Both the position numbers and the translations under genes were made by a program. A stretch of DNA of 64,000 bases, taken from positions 124,001 to 188,000 of the forward strand of contig NZ_CP073347.1 in the NCBI RefSeq assembly GCF_024397915.1. Reading direction: 5' to 3'. Shown here piece after piece: positions 25,946-35,635 of the stretch (positions are counted from its first letter, which is position 1; each line of letters opens with the position of its first letter). The stretch is from Marinobacterium rhizophilum (GTDB lineage Bacteria; Pseudomonadota; Gammaproteobacteria; Pseudomonadales; Balneatricaceae). The notes below the pieces were generated by a model. The model made no database searches. It worked only from the letters and a program-made list of their open reading frames with translations, and had not been told where the DNA came from.

Positions 25946-26902
25946 TCACGCCTGGCCCGGATTACGCAGCCGGTGTTGCTCCCACACCTCGATTGCTGCG
26001 GCCAGATCTTCCAGCGATGCACCAACGGACTTGAATAGGGTGACCGCAGTGTCGCTACTGCGACCGGGTTTCTCGCCGCGTACCAGTTCGAACAGGTCAG
26101 CCTGGATATCAGAGAAGCGGAAGGCCTTTTCCTGAATGGCCTGCAGAATATCGCCGGCCTCGCCCTGGGCTCCGGCGTAAGTGTCGACGAATACCTCGGC
26201 ACGGGCCAGGGCGTTGGCATCGCATTCACGCATGTCCGGCCTGAAGGCGCCAACCAGGTCCAGGTGGGTTCCCGGGCGCAGCCAGTCGCCCTGAATCAGA
26301 ACCTCGGTGGACAGCGTGGCGCAACTGATGATGTCGGCTTGGCCGCTAGCGCTCCGGAGATCGTCGACGGCAGCAGTTTCAAAGTGGTCGGCGTAGTGTG
26401 ATGCCAGCTTCACGGCTTCGCCCCTTTCACGTCCCCAGACCAGCACACGCTTGATCGGGCGTACTCTGGAATGGGCCTCGATCAGCATGGGCGCCAGCTG
26501 GCCGGTGCCGACCACCAGCAAGGTGTCGGCGTTTTTCCGGGCCAGCATGCTGGCGGCGAGGGCGGATGCCGCGGCAGTGCGGCGGCGCGTCAGCTCACTG
26601 CCATCAATGCAGGCCAGCGGCGTGCCGTGTTGCCCTTCGCAAAGCAGGTAGACTCCCGATATTGCCGGCAGACGGTGGGCGGAGTTCTGCGGAAACACAT
26701 TAACCACCTTCACGCCGATGTAGCCGGCGGACTCCCATGCCGGCATCAGCAGCATGGTGGCTTCACCATCTGGGCGGTGCATCGCGTGATGGTGCCGCCC
26801 GGGTGATTCGACGCCCTCTTGAAAGGTGCGGCGCAGGCGTTCAATCAACGCAGGCCATGCCAGCAGATCGGCGATCTCTTTTGCCTGTATTACGCGCATC
26901 AT
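25946..26902 (-). CDS. Ornithine cyclodeaminase/mu-crystallin family protein
   Basis: NAD(P)-dependent enzyme family including ornithine cyclodeaminase, ketimine reductases and alanine dehydrogenase; 318 residues. It has the family pattern: N-terminal substrate domain (KVVNVFPQNSAHRLPAISGVYLL), a Rossmann motif reading VVGTGQLAPMLIEAH, and the C-terminal FKSVGASLEDLAAA. I chose the ATG at 26902 because it overlaps the ridA stop (ATGA). It follows ridA in the same operon, so a role in reducing or deaminating an imine intermediate is likely, but substrate and direction are unknown. Confidence 0.85.
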   Translation of the reverse strand: MMRVIQAKEIADLLAWPALIERLRRTFQEGVESPGRHHHAMHRPDGEATMLLMPAWESAGYIGVKVVNVFPQNSAHRLPAISGVYLLCEGQHGTPLACIDGSELTRRRTAAASALAASMLARKNADTLLVVGTGQLAPMLIEAHSRVRPIKRVLVWGRERGEAVKLASHYADHFETAAVDDLRSASGQADIISCATLSTEVLIQGDWLRPGTHLDLVGAFRPDMRECDANALARAEVFVDTYAGAQGEAGDILQAIQEKAFRFSDIQADLFELVRGEKPGRSSDTAVTLFKSVGASLEDLAAAIEVWEQHRLRNPGQA

Positions 26903-27258
26903 GAGCTCTCCGGCAGGGCTGCGATCGCCATGATCTCGATCTTCCATTGGGGGTTGGCCAGCGGGGCCTGGACGCAGGCACGTACCGGTGGGCGACCCGG
27001 TACGACCCAGGCATCCCAGGCTTCATTCATCTGGCCGAACTCATTCATGTCCGACACCCAGATTTGGACTGACAGCAGGTTCTGCCTGGAGGTGCCGGCG
27101 CCGGCCAGCAGACGGTCAATGTTCTCCAGAACCTGGCGAGTCTGGTCCGCCATGCCGGCGCTGGCGTCATTAGCCACCTGGCCGGCCAGATAGACAGTGC
27201 CATTGTGCACGGTCACCTGGCTCATGCGGCTGTTGCTGCCCTGGTACATAATGCCCAT
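26899..27258 (-). CDS. RidA family enamine/imine deaminase
   Basis: 119-residue YjgF/YER057c/UK114-type protein that hydrolyses reactive enamines or imines. Family features are the N-terminal VHNGTVYLAGQVAND, the helix LENIDRLLAGAG and the arginine-containing RPPVRACVQAPLANP that binds the carboxylate of the substrate. GGAG lies upstream of the ATG. It is coupled to the cyclodeaminase-like gene. In catabolic operons RidA members handle a pathway intermediate (subfamily Rid2-7) rather than general housekeeping damage. Confidence 0.9.
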   Translation of the reverse strand: MGIMYQGSNSRMSQVTVHNGTVYLAGQVANDASAGMADQTRQVLENIDRLLAGAGTSRQNLLSVQIWVSDMNEFGQMNEAWDAWVVPGRPPVRACVQAPLANPQWKIEIMAIAALPESS

Positions 27259-27412
27259 GAAGATCTCCGACTATTTGAGTGTTGTGTTTTGAGGTGCGAT
27301 GTTCCAGCTGCCCGACAGATCAGCCGGTGCGGTCCGCGTATCTGCGGTATCAGCCGTGTGGCTAATTGACCTGCCAGGGGGTGGCCAGCTGGACTGCCTT
27401 GTGTTGCTCAGG

Positions 27413-28054
27413 CTATGCCGCGCTGGAAGCGGCGTCCTTGTAGTCATCAATCGCCTGCACGACTTCAGCCAGGGAGCGGCGTGCGCCTGTCTGCAGGTAT
27501 TCCATGGCCTTGAGCGCGGATTCGTGGGCATCGGTGTCTGAACCGGCAACACAGTCCTCGACGACACGGCAGAAATAGTCGGACTGGTGACCATCCACGA
27601 AGGTATAGTGAACGCACACATCCGTCAGGCCGCCACACAGCAGCAGGGTGTCTACTCCCAGGCCGCGCAGCAGAATTTCGAAGTCGGTGCCGAAAAAGGC
27701 AGAATAGCGACGTTTCTTGATTAAGTAATCGTCTTCCCTGAAACCGGTAATATCGGCCGCAATCTCGGTAGTGGGGCGGCCTTCAATGCAATGCACATCT
27801 TCGCTGCCATCCAGCTCCCGGCCAAAATCCACGTAGTCGGGGCGGTGCACTTCCTGCACAAAAATAACGGGAATACCACATTCACGCGCCTTGTCGATCG
27901 CGATCCTGGATTTTTTTAGTCGTGCGGCGTAATCAGGCATATGGGCGATGGCCCGTACTTCCTGTTCGACAAAGGCTCCGGCCTGTATATCGATGACGAC
28001 AAGCGCCGGCCGTCCTTCGATTAGCTGTCGTGCGGGTACGTTTGAGTTTGACAT
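27413..28054 (-). CDS. Cysteine hydrolase of the isochorismatase-like superfamily
   Basis: 213 residues, alpha/beta hydrolase of the N-carbamoylsarcosine amidase/nicotinamidase group. The catalytic triad is visible: Asp in ALVVIDIQAG (residue about 22), Lys in DYLIKKRRYSAFFGTD, Cys in CGGLTDVCVHYTF, with the usual cis-peptide-like bulge before it. AAGGAG precedes the ATG. It is about 150 bp upstream of ridA on the same strand. It probably hydrolyses an amide or carbamoyl group on the substrate of this operon; true isochorismatase activity is unlikely in this context. Confidence 0.87.
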   Translation of the reverse strand: MSNSNVPARQLIEGRPALVVIDIQAGAFVEQEVRAIAHMPDYAARLKKSRIAIDKARECGIPVIFVQEVHRPDYVDFGRELDGSEDVHCIEGRPTTEIAADITGFREDDYLIKKRRYSAFFGTDFEILLRGLGVDTLLLCGGLTDVCVHYTFVDGHQSDYFCRVVEDCVAGSDTDAHESALKAMEYLQTGARRSLAEVVQAIDDYKDAASSAA

Positions 28055-28230
28055 ATAAGCTCCTTTTTATTGGCAGGGCTCTTTCTGATGGAGGGCGAGA
28101 ACCGGCCACCGAAATCGTTTGCTGGTTTATTGGGTTAGCATTGGGCCATCTTTTTCAAAAGAAGGCCCAATAATGAAACATCCCTGTTTCATGTATTAAC
28201 CCGCCGGATTAATAATCACGCTATGGGTAT

Positions 28231-29649
28231 TCAGAGAACCAGGTTGCCCATTAAAGTGAAAACAGGCAGTGAAATTAACAGGCGTAGTATCCAGATAGAG
28301 AACAGGCGCCAGAGGTTAAGACCAATCCTGGCCCGCATCATGATCAGGGCAACTTCAGACAGGAATATAATGCCGTTGACGGTAACCCCGGCAACAACGA
28401 AGCGTGTTAATTCGCTTTCGATACTGGCTCCAAGAATGACGGGCATCAGTAAGTCAATAAAGCCGGTCATGATCGCGGTTGCAGCGGCTTGTGCTTCCGG
28501 TAACTGCAACAGTTCCAGGATAGGTACCAGCGGCGTTGCAATGACCTGCATGACGCCGGTGTATTCAATCAGGGACAGGCCCAAAACACCGACGATCATC
28601 ATTGCCGGATATACGGTAATGGCCAGGTCCGTCGCAGCGTGAATGCCGCCGGACAGCTGTTTCGCTAGCGGTTCGGAGCGGTCCGCCCGCTCAATGGCCC
28701 GGCGGAAAGCCCACTTTACAAGGCCCTCATGCTCGCCGCGGTCATCCGTCTGCGGTTGCCTGGTGGCACCTGTGGCGTACTTCTCGGGCAGGTTGCGCAG
28801 CGGAGGCAGGCGCGGCACGATTAGGGCGCAGACAATACCGGCAATGGCTACAGACAGGTACCACGGAACAAATACGTGCTCCATTTTTATGAACTTGAGC
28901 ACGACGTATGAGAAACCAACGGACACCACCGAGAAACTTGTGATAATCGAGGCTGCTTCCCGCTCGGTGTAATGCCCGCTGCGGTACTGCTGGGTTGTCA
29001 GCATGACACCCAGGCTTGTGGCTGAGAGCCAGGAGGCCATGCTGTCAATAGCTGCTCCGCCCGGCAGACGGAAGGCCCGTGTAAAAACCTTGCTTACCAG
29101 AGTGCCCACAAATTCCATTAAACCGTATTCAGTCAGCAGTGGTAACAGCAGCGCACTCACAAAATACAGAGCCAGCAGTACCGGGGCCACTTCATACAGG
29201 AGTACGCCGCCGGTATTTTGGCTCCAGACCCACTCGGGACCGGCCTTGAAATAGACCAGAAGCATGGTGATGGCACCTGCGACGCGAAGAGCGGTCCAGA
29301 TAAAACCTGGATTGAAGAGCTGGACAACATTATTGTCCATCTCGCGCAACGGGCGAATCAATGACACTATCAGCGTCAATAAAGAGGGAACCACTGCAAC
29401 GATGACGGACACTGCCAGCATGTACGGCGCAATAAACGAATTTATGATGTCTATAAGGCGTGCAATGGGTACGGTTAGCCGGCCTTCATGCTCAAATGGC
29501 ATCATGAATAACATGACACCCAGCAGCGATGGAATAATGAACTTCAACTTGCGCATCATTGAAAAAGATTTTACTTCTTTTTCAGCCGGATTAATCAGGT
29601 TTGTATCCTCTGCCGCTATCTGCGGTTCTGTAGTATGCCGGAAAGTCAT
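28231..29649 (-). CDS. YjiH family membrane protein with nucleoside-recognition (Gate) domains
   Basis: 472-residue inner-membrane protein with about 10-11 spans and a hydrophilic loop near residues 290-330. The paired Gate-type segments (LPGGAAIDSMASWLSATSLGVMLTTQQYRSGHYTEREAASII and the later AAATAIMTGFIDLLMPVILGASI) match YjiH. Members are thought to be transporters but substrates are unestablished. GAGG precedes the ATG. It lies upstream of the hydrolase-RidA-cyclodeaminase genes and is likely their uptake or export partner. Confidence 0.85.
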   Translation of the reverse strand: MTFRHTTEPQIAAEDTNLINPAEKEVKSFSMMRKLKFIIPSLLGVMLFMMPFEHEGRLTVPIARLIDIINSFIAPYMLAVSVIVAVVPSLLTLIVSLIRPLREMDNNVVQLFNPGFIWTALRVAGAITMLLVYFKAGPEWVWSQNTGGVLLYEVAPVLLALYFVSALLLPLLTEYGLMEFVGTLVSKVFTRAFRLPGGAAIDSMASWLSATSLGVMLTTQQYRSGHYTEREAASIITSFSVVSVGFSYVVLKFIKMEHVFVPWYLSVAIAGIVCALIVPRLPPLRNLPEKYATGATRQPQTDDRGEHEGLVKWAFRRAIERADRSEPLAKQLSGGIHAATDLAITVYPAMMIVGVLGLSLIEYTGVMQVIATPLVPILELLQLPEAQAAATAIMTGFIDLLMPVILGASIESELTRFVVAGVTVNGIIFLSEVALIMMRARIGLNLWRLFSIWILRLLISLPVFTLMGNLVL

Positions 29650-29794
29650 ACGTGATCCTCTTTATTGTAGTTTTAGTATATTGCAACATGCGTGCTAGGT
29701 AACGTTCTTGTTCAAGTTCCAGAGAGTGGCTTCCTGTCTGAACCCGATTCCATGCGCGCCTGCAATTTTTGATAAATTTCCAAAAATCAACCAG

Positions 29795-30991
29795 TTAAGA
29801 AATACTGGTGCTGAAACGTTTTTGCGCTGCCGGCATGGCCATAAAGGCGCAAAGCAGGCTGAGTAGCAGGAAAATCAAGGCGCCGGAAACGAGGCCTGAA
29901 AATCCAAAATTTTCGGTAATAACCCCAGAGACCACTGGTCCCAGGGACAATGAGGAGGTGACAAAAAATGCCCCCAGGCATACGGAGCTGGTTTGTGCAT
30001 TGCCATTGGCTTGAGCACCCTGTAAATAGGGTACGGTAAATGACCAGAGTCCGTTGAACAAAACCATTGATATGTAGAATGCAGCGAGTGAACCGTTGGC
30101 CGTAATCATAAAAATCAAAACGGCTGAAATAAGAGCGACGCCCGCATAGATTGGAGCACGACGTCCAAACCTTGAGCCAAGAGCGACTACCAGGAAAGCG
30201 CCAAGTATGCCTGCCAGCGTGCACAGTGCCAGTGCCTTGGCAATGACCAGAGAGTTGAAACCCCAGGATACTCCAATTCTTTGCGCATCTGCCCATACCA
30301 TTGACATGGCAAGCTCAAAAAAACCTATTGCTAGCAGCGCAGCAATGATGGTGTTTCCCTTCAGTAAGTCTTTTATATTGACTGGTTCCAGATGCTCGTG
30401 ACGGGTTATTTTTTCGCCCCGGGGGGAGTATGAAAAAATCCCGGAGAGAGCAAGTGTGATACAGGAAAACAAAATATAGGGGAGTTTAACCGTTACCGTA
30501 CCTAATATCTGTAACCCTGCGGGTACAAAATATAACAGCAGCGCTCCAGTCATGAACTGAACCAGCAGGAAGAGGCCGAAGCCCTGATCCGGGTCGCGCA
30601 ACCCGCCTAGCCAACTGTAGGCACACCCGGCGATAACGCCACCGCCAAGCCCGGAGGCAAGCCGGAAAAGAAAGGCTTCTGAGAAACCGTCGAAAAACAA
30701 CGAGGCACATTCAACGCTAATAACTACAAGCGCGGCACAGAGTACGTTTTTCCTCAGGCCATGTTTGATACTGTATCGACTTAGCAGGAGAATTCCGATA
30801 GAAACGCCAAACAGCTGTGCCGTACAGAGAATTCCCGCCATTTTCTGTGACATCGACAGGTCGTTTACATAAAATCCCATCATGACAGGAAGCATCATAA
30901 GCGGAATAAATCCTACGAATCCGCATATGGAAATCAGAAGAGGGCGTATTCTTTTTTGGAAATCTTTGTTTTTATCAGAGCCAATGCTCAT
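29795..30991 (-). CDS. MFS transporter
   Basis: 398 residues, 12 predicted spans, no long termini. Loop 2-3 shows LLLSRYSIKHGLRKNVL in place of the full MFS signature, and the fold is that of small YbfB/NarK-like permeases. TGAGGA lies before the ATG. It is upstream of the YjiH gene on the same strand with about 145 bp between, so it may be a second transporter of the same pathway. The surrounding DNA is A/T-richer than the window average. Substrate unknown. Confidence 0.85.
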   Translation of the reverse strand: MSIGSDKNKDFQKRIRPLLISICGFVGFIPLMMLPVMMGFYVNDLSMSQKMAGILCTAQLFGVSIGILLLSRYSIKHGLRKNVLCAALVVISVECASLFFDGFSEAFLFRLASGLGGGVIAGCAYSWLGGLRDPDQGFGLFLLVQFMTGALLLYFVPAGLQILGTVTVKLPYILFSCITLALSGIFSYSPRGEKITRHEHLEPVNIKDLLKGNTIIAALLAIGFFELAMSMVWADAQRIGVSWGFNSLVIAKALALCTLAGILGAFLVVALGSRFGRRAPIYAGVALISAVLIFMITANGSLAAFYISMVLFNGLWSFTVPYLQGAQANGNAQTSSVCLGAFFVTSSLSLGPVVSGVITENFGFSGLVSGALIFLLLSLLCAFMAMPAAQKRFSTSIS

Positions 30992-31375
30992 TGGTATATC
31001 CTCAGGCTACTCCGGCTGGTGCATACATAATACGAATTATTCGCGCCTCGTTTTATTGGCTTTTGCACTTAAATGGCAGCGGTGTGGTAGTTGGCAAAGT
31101 CATTTGAGAGACAGTATGGCCCTGTCACAAGGGGATATGAATATCTAAATACTAATGTATATATTTCAGAAACGTTAAGTGCTCAAACGCAGGTGCTTGC
31201 AGGTGTTACTGCGATCCTGTGCCGCTTATCGCCTCTGGCCCGTGGATTTGCAACAGTGGAGTCAGAAGCTGCGGTGGGCGACGAGCGCGCCCGGCCGGTC
31301 TCCTGGGTTTTCCAGTCAGGGGATGCTGTACGCCCTGGCGGGGTGGGTACGTCGGGTGCCGTGCAGTACGGGGTT
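30992..31375. other. Intergenic region between the lysR and MFS genes
   Basis: About 380 bp. The half near the MFS gene is A/T-rich (for example 31135-31175) and probably contains the operon promoter; the other half is GC-rich without a supportable gene. No terminator hairpin was found after lysR. Confidence 0.45.
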
Positions 31376-32308
31376 TCAGTTGTGTTGCTGGTCGTCCGGC
31401 GACCGGTGGCAGAGTTCCAGTTCCGACAGAAAGCGGGAGGTTATTGCTGAAAGCGTTTTCTTGCTCCTGTATACGGCCAGGATACTCGGCTTGACCAGGG
31501 TGTGCTCTGCCTTGAGCAGGCGCATCTGGCCGGAGTCGACCCACTTCTGGGCATAGTGCAGTGGCAGGTTGGCGATGTGCCTGCCGGAAAGTACCAGCAG
31601 GGCTATGCCTTCGAGGTTGTAGTGCGAGTTTGATTTTTCGGTGGGCAGCTCAATATTGAGCTTAAGATCGCTTACCGACTCGAGATAGCCCCTGTCTATG
31701 CATTTTGCCGCAATCAGGTCGGTATCTGATATTTCATCGTCAGGAACGCTGAACAGCTCATGCCGGCGGCCACAAAAGAGCGCATGAGCGGTTGTGTAGA
31801 GGGGTTTGTACTGCAGCGACTCCTGGGTTTTGTTGAAGACCCCGATAGCCAGTTGCAAGCGGCCATCCAGCACCTGGGCTTCCAGCTCCGAAGGGTCGCC
31901 AATAAAGATACTCAGTTCAACGGCAGGGGCCGAATCCATAAAGCGGGCAATGGCTTCATCGATTTTCGAGTTGGGGTTGGTGATGGAGTTGTCCGCCAGC
32001 CCCAGGTTCAGCCGGCCTGTGAGTTGCGACCCGAGATCCGCTACGCTGTCCTGGAATTCATCCAGAGCAGCAAACAGCTGTTTGGATGCCTCTATTATTG
32101 TTTCGCCTTCAGTGGTCAGTTTAAACCCCGAGGTGCCACGATCACAAAGCCGTGTACCCATGCGTTGCTCCAGCTTGGACATCTTGGCGCTGATATTTGC
32201 CTGGCTCATGCCGAGCATGGTCTGGGCCTGGGTGAAGCCGCCGCACTCGTATATGGCGAAGAATATCCGAAGTAACTTAATATCTACATCATGAATATTG
32301 AACCGCAT
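31376..32308 (-). CDS. LysR family transcriptional regulator
   Basis: 310 residues: N-terminal winged helix (LLRIFFAIYECGGFTQAQTM, SQANISAKMSKLEQRMGTRL) and a C-terminal effector domain. I prefer the ATG at 32308, six bases behind AGGTG; in-frame ATG/GTG codons lie three to four codons upstream. It is transcribed in the same direction as the MFS/YjiH/hydrolase/RidA operon and upstream of it, so it is the probable regulator of that operon. The inducer is unknown. DRGTSGFKLTTEG matches the usual end of the LysR DNA-binding domain. Confidence 0.9.
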   Translation of the reverse strand: MRFNIHDVDIKLLRIFFAIYECGGFTQAQTMLGMSQANISAKMSKLEQRMGTRLCDRGTSGFKLTTEGETIIEASKQLFAALDEFQDSVADLGSQLTGRLNLGLADNSITNPNSKIDEAIARFMDSAPAVELSIFIGDPSELEAQVLDGRLQLAIGVFNKTQESLQYKPLYTTAHALFCGRRHELFSVPDDEISDTDLIAAKCIDRGYLESVSDLKLNIELPTEKSNSHYNLEGIALLVLSGRHIANLPLHYAQKWVDSGQMRLLKAEHTLVKPSILAVYRSKKTLSAITSRFLSELELCHRSPDDQQHN

Positions 32309-33028
32309 ATACATCACCTGGGTGCGTTACTGTCACTGACGAATAATACGTCAGCGGTAAAAATGGGGTGCTTAAAACACCCGTTTCAAGGCCAAGTATC
32401 ATGCCCCTGCCTTTCACAATGTTAAAGGAAATCTTTCGGCACCGGTACACAGCCTTTGTCGGAGAGGGCAGAGGGATTTCCAGGTGGGTGCTAGTTGTGG
32501 CCGTGGCGGGCGGTGAGACCGGGTATAGCAGGGACTGCGAAGGTCTATGCGCGGGCATCAGAACTATTGAAGAACAGCGAAGCCTTTTTAATTCCAGCGG
32601 AGCCCTCGTGAATCTGCCGAAACCCGCCAATGGCCAGCCGCGCCTAAGCCAAATTTCAATATGACGGGCCCGGCTGCTGTCGGTCCCGGCCAGGCGCCCT
32701 GACAGCGCGCGAGCATTGCGGCCCGGCTTCCACGTCTGCGCTCTCCTGGCTACCCTTGAATCTGTGCTTGGCTACATCTGTGGTCGCGCGCTTGCTATTG
32801 CGTTTTCGCTTGTTACTCCCTCATTGTGCGGTGCTTGGGTCTATAGTTAGCCAGTGAGTGCCGTGGTGGGTGTCAGACCGCTGTCGTCTGGTAATCAGTA
32901 GTTCTGATGAGCAAGAGCTGTAACGGGAAGCGCGACTCGGTGCGGGGTTGCTGAGCGCATAACGTTGGTGCAAGGAACTGGGTTCCTCATGCCGTGCCAG
33001 GGGGTTGAGGTTACAGGGAGTGTTCATA
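32309..33028. other. Intergenic region upstream of the signalling cluster
   Basis: About 700 bp between the divergent lysR and GGDEF-EAL genes. Short open frames exist in both directions but none shows a convincing ribosome binding site, length or family. Promoters for both neighbours should be here; I cannot assign boxes with confidence. Confidence 0.45.
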
Positions 33029-35623
33029 TTGCTGCATGCGCAAGCGATTTCATTTTGTCGAGCACAGGAGCAGACGCCATCGGCGGTCATGGTGGTTTCT
33101 CCTCAGGGTCGAATTTTATGGGTTAACGAGGCCTTTGGTACCCTGTCTGGCTGCGGGGCGCAGGACGCGGCGCAGCGTGCGGTATTGTCCTATTTTCCGC
33201 AGATACCCCCACAATCGCTGCATATGCTCGAAACAGCGCTTTCCAGTGGCACTCTCCTCGATATTGAAGTTCCATTCTGTCCGGTAATCGGTGCCCAGCG
33301 CTGGGTTCGACTGCAGAGTCGAGCATTGCCCTCGGACGCAAAGACGCCGCAGGCGTATGCGTGGTTCTTTACCGACGTAACGGATGAGCACGCCAGCCGC
33401 ACTCTGTTTCAGTTACGTGAGCTGTTGCTGGATCCGGTGAGCCAGATCAGGCCCATGGAGGATCAGTTGGAGGCCCTGGCTGTTGTGGTCCAGGCACAGC
33501 TACCGGGTGTCGGTGTCTGTATTCAGCTGCTGGAAAAGGACGGTCGTCGATTGCGCGCTGCAGCGACTGCAGGGCTGTCTGGGCATTATCTGAAGGCTCT
33601 TGATGAAGTGTCCCCCGGGGATACGGCGGGCCCGGCGTACCTGGCGGTTCAGCGTGTAACGCCTGTGCAGGTGAAGGCTTCGGCGGCGTTGGACTGGGGG
33701 GCGGGTGGCGATGTGCTGCTGTCGATGGGGTTTGCTTCCAGTCTGTCGTGTCCGCTGGTCGGTGTCGGCAAGGTGCTGGGGTGTCTGGATTTTTATTTTC
33801 CCGCAGCAGAGATCGAAAATTCTGATATTGATGAAGTGATTGCCACTGCCGTTGGTGTTACTTCCCTCGCGGTGCAGCGGTGTCGCGACAGGGAACGGCT
33901 GCGAATGCTCAGCTGCGGCTTGCAGCAGGCCAGCCTGGCTATGGCCATTATGGACGCTCGCGGTCAGGTGGCAGATATTAATGATTGTTTTGAGGCCCAG
34001 ACCGGCTTTGGTCGTGGCGATATCGTAGGGCGGCATGTCACTGAGCTGTATTGCGGCCAGGAGGGGGAAGGTAACGAGGAGGGCTGGAGGGCCTGGTGTG
34101 AAGAGTTATTGTCATCCAGCGGTTTTGAGGGCGAGTGTGAGTTAAGGCGCAAAAATGGCAGCCATTACTGGGCTGAAATGACGTCTACAGCGCTGCGGGA
34201 TGCTCGGGGCGATATCACCCATTATGTCACGGTGCTCAAGGATGTGACCGAGCGCAAGGAAAGCGAAGCCATGCTCCATCAGATGGCGTTTTTTGATCCC
34301 ATGACAGGGCTGCCCAACCGGCGTTTGCTACTCGACCGGCTGGAAATGGTACTCGCGTCCGGGCGGCGACATCGGCGGGTATCCGCGCTGATTTTCGTGG
34401 ACCTGGACCGTTTCAAGCGGCTCAATGACGTCTTCGGCCACAGTGTGGGTGATACCGCGCTCACAATGTTGTCGCGGCGCCTGCTGGCGATGGTTCGGGA
34501 GCAGGATACCGTGGCACGGCTGGGAGGGGACGAGTTTGTGGTGATGTTGCCTGACGTCGGTTCCAGCATTAGCGTGGATGTTTCCCGTACCGTACGTCGC
34601 CTGGCTGACAAGCTGCTGCTGGCGTTGCGTGAACCCTTTGACATTGACGGCCACCTACATCATTTGCAGGCGTCCATGGGGATTACCCTGTTGCCAAAGG
34701 GGCTTGAAACCGCAGAGGATCTGCTACGCGAGGCGGATATCGCGCTCTATCGCAGCAAGGCTACGGGCCTGGGTGAGGTCACGTTTTTCGAGGCAGGCAT
34801 GCAGTTGCAGGTGAAAGAGTTTGCCGATCTGGAGCGGGACCTGCGTTATGCAATCAAGCACGGTGAACTGTTTATCTACCTGCAGCCTCAGGTTGACCGG
34901 GACGGGCAGATGGTAGCCGCCGAGGCGCTGACGCGCTGGTGTCATCCGGTACGCGGCTTTATTGCGCCGGTGGACTTTATACCGGTGGCGGAGGAGTCCG
35001 GCCTTATCGTCGAGCTCGGCGCCTGGGTCTTCGAAGAGGTTTGCAAGCTCAGCGTGCGGATGAACCTGGCGGGCCATGGATTGCCGCTATCGGTCAATGT
35101 CAGCCTGCGGCAGTTTCGCCAGCCAGGCTTCGTGCTGGCGATGCGTGACACCCTGCGACAAACCGGCGCTGAGCCTGCACAACTTGTACTGGAAATTACC
35201 GAAAGTCTGCTGGGTGATGATATGGGCGATGTTGTTGCGGTCATGTCAGAACTGTCGCAGTTGGGGCTGCAGTTTTCTATTGATGACTTTGGCACCGGGT
35301 ATTCCAATCTGGCGCGGCTTAAACAGATGCCGCTGAGTGAAATCAAGATCGATAAAAGCTTCCTGCAGGACCTGACCGAAGGCAACAATGATGCCGCTAT
35401 CGTTGAGGCGATTCTTGGCATTGCCAAGAATCTTCGCCTGCTGGTGGTTGCCGAGGGGGTTGAGACGCAGTCTCAGGCGGACTTTTTGCGGGCCAGAGGC
35501 TGCGATCGTCTGCAGGGCTATTTATATGCCAGGCCGGAGCCTGCCGAAGTGGTACTGAGGGCGTGGCTCGAGCCGACTGCCTTTGTTGATGATGTACAGT
35601 GCTCGGGATCCAAGGTTCAGTGA
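33029..35623 (+). CDS. PAS-GAF-PAS-GGDEF-EAL protein (c-di-GMP turnover)
   Basis: About 864-residue cytoplasmic signalling protein. Order: PAS (about 15-115), GAF (140-280), PAS/PAC (295-410, ending VTERKESEAMLHQMAFFDPMTGLPN), GGDEF (415-580) and EAL (595-850). The cyclase site RLGGDEF is intact and preceded by the inhibitory I-site REQD; the EAL site reads AAEALTRW, with the downstream EITES, DDFGTGYSN and KIDKSF motifs complete. It can therefore in principle make and degrade c-di-GMP. The start is uncertain: TTG at 33029 sits eight bases behind AGGGAG, but a GTG at 33020 or ATG at 33089 is possible. It leads a run of plus-strand signalling genes, 12 bp before the next. Confidence 0.9.
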   Translation: MLHAQAISFCRAQEQTPSAVMVVSPQGRILWVNEAFGTLSGCGAQDAAQRAVLSYFPQIPPQSLHMLETALSSGTLLDIEVPFCPVIGAQRWVRLQSRALPSDAKTPQAYAWFFTDVTDEHASRTLFQLRELLLDPVSQIRPMEDQLEALAVVVQAQLPGVGVCIQLLEKDGRRLRAAATAGLSGHYLKALDEVSPGDTAGPAYLAVQRVTPVQVKASAALDWGAGGDVLLSMGFASSLSCPLVGVGKVLGCLDFYFPAAEIENSDIDEVIATAVGVTSLAVQRCRDRERLRMLSCGLQQASLAMAIMDARGQVADINDCFEAQTGFGRGDIVGRHVTELYCGQEGEGNEEGWRAWCEELLSSSGFEGECELRRKNGSHYWAEMTSTALRDARGDITHYVTVLKDVTERKESEAMLHQMAFFDPMTGLPNRRLLLDRLEMVLASGRRHRRVSALIFVDLDRFKRLNDVFGHSVGDTALTMLSRRLLAMVREQDTVARLGGDEFVVMLPDVGSSISVDVSRTVRRLADKLLLALREPFDIDGHLHHLQASMGITLLPKGLETAEDLLREADIALYRSKATGLGEVTFFEAGMQLQVKEFADLERDLRYAIKHGELFIYLQPQVDRDGQMVAAEALTRWCHPVRGFIAPVDFIPVAEESGLIVELGAWVFEEVCKLSVRMNLAGHGLPLSVNVSLRQFRQPGFVLAMRDTLRQTGAEPAQLVLEITESLLGDDMGDVVAVMSELSQLGLQFSIDDFGTGYSNLARLKQMPLSEIKIDKSFLQDLTEGNNDAAIVEAILGIAKNLRLLVVAEGVETQSQADFLRARGCDRLQGYLYARPEPAEVVLRAWLEPTAFVDDVQCSGSKVQ

Positions 35624-35635
35624 CCGGGGTGACTC

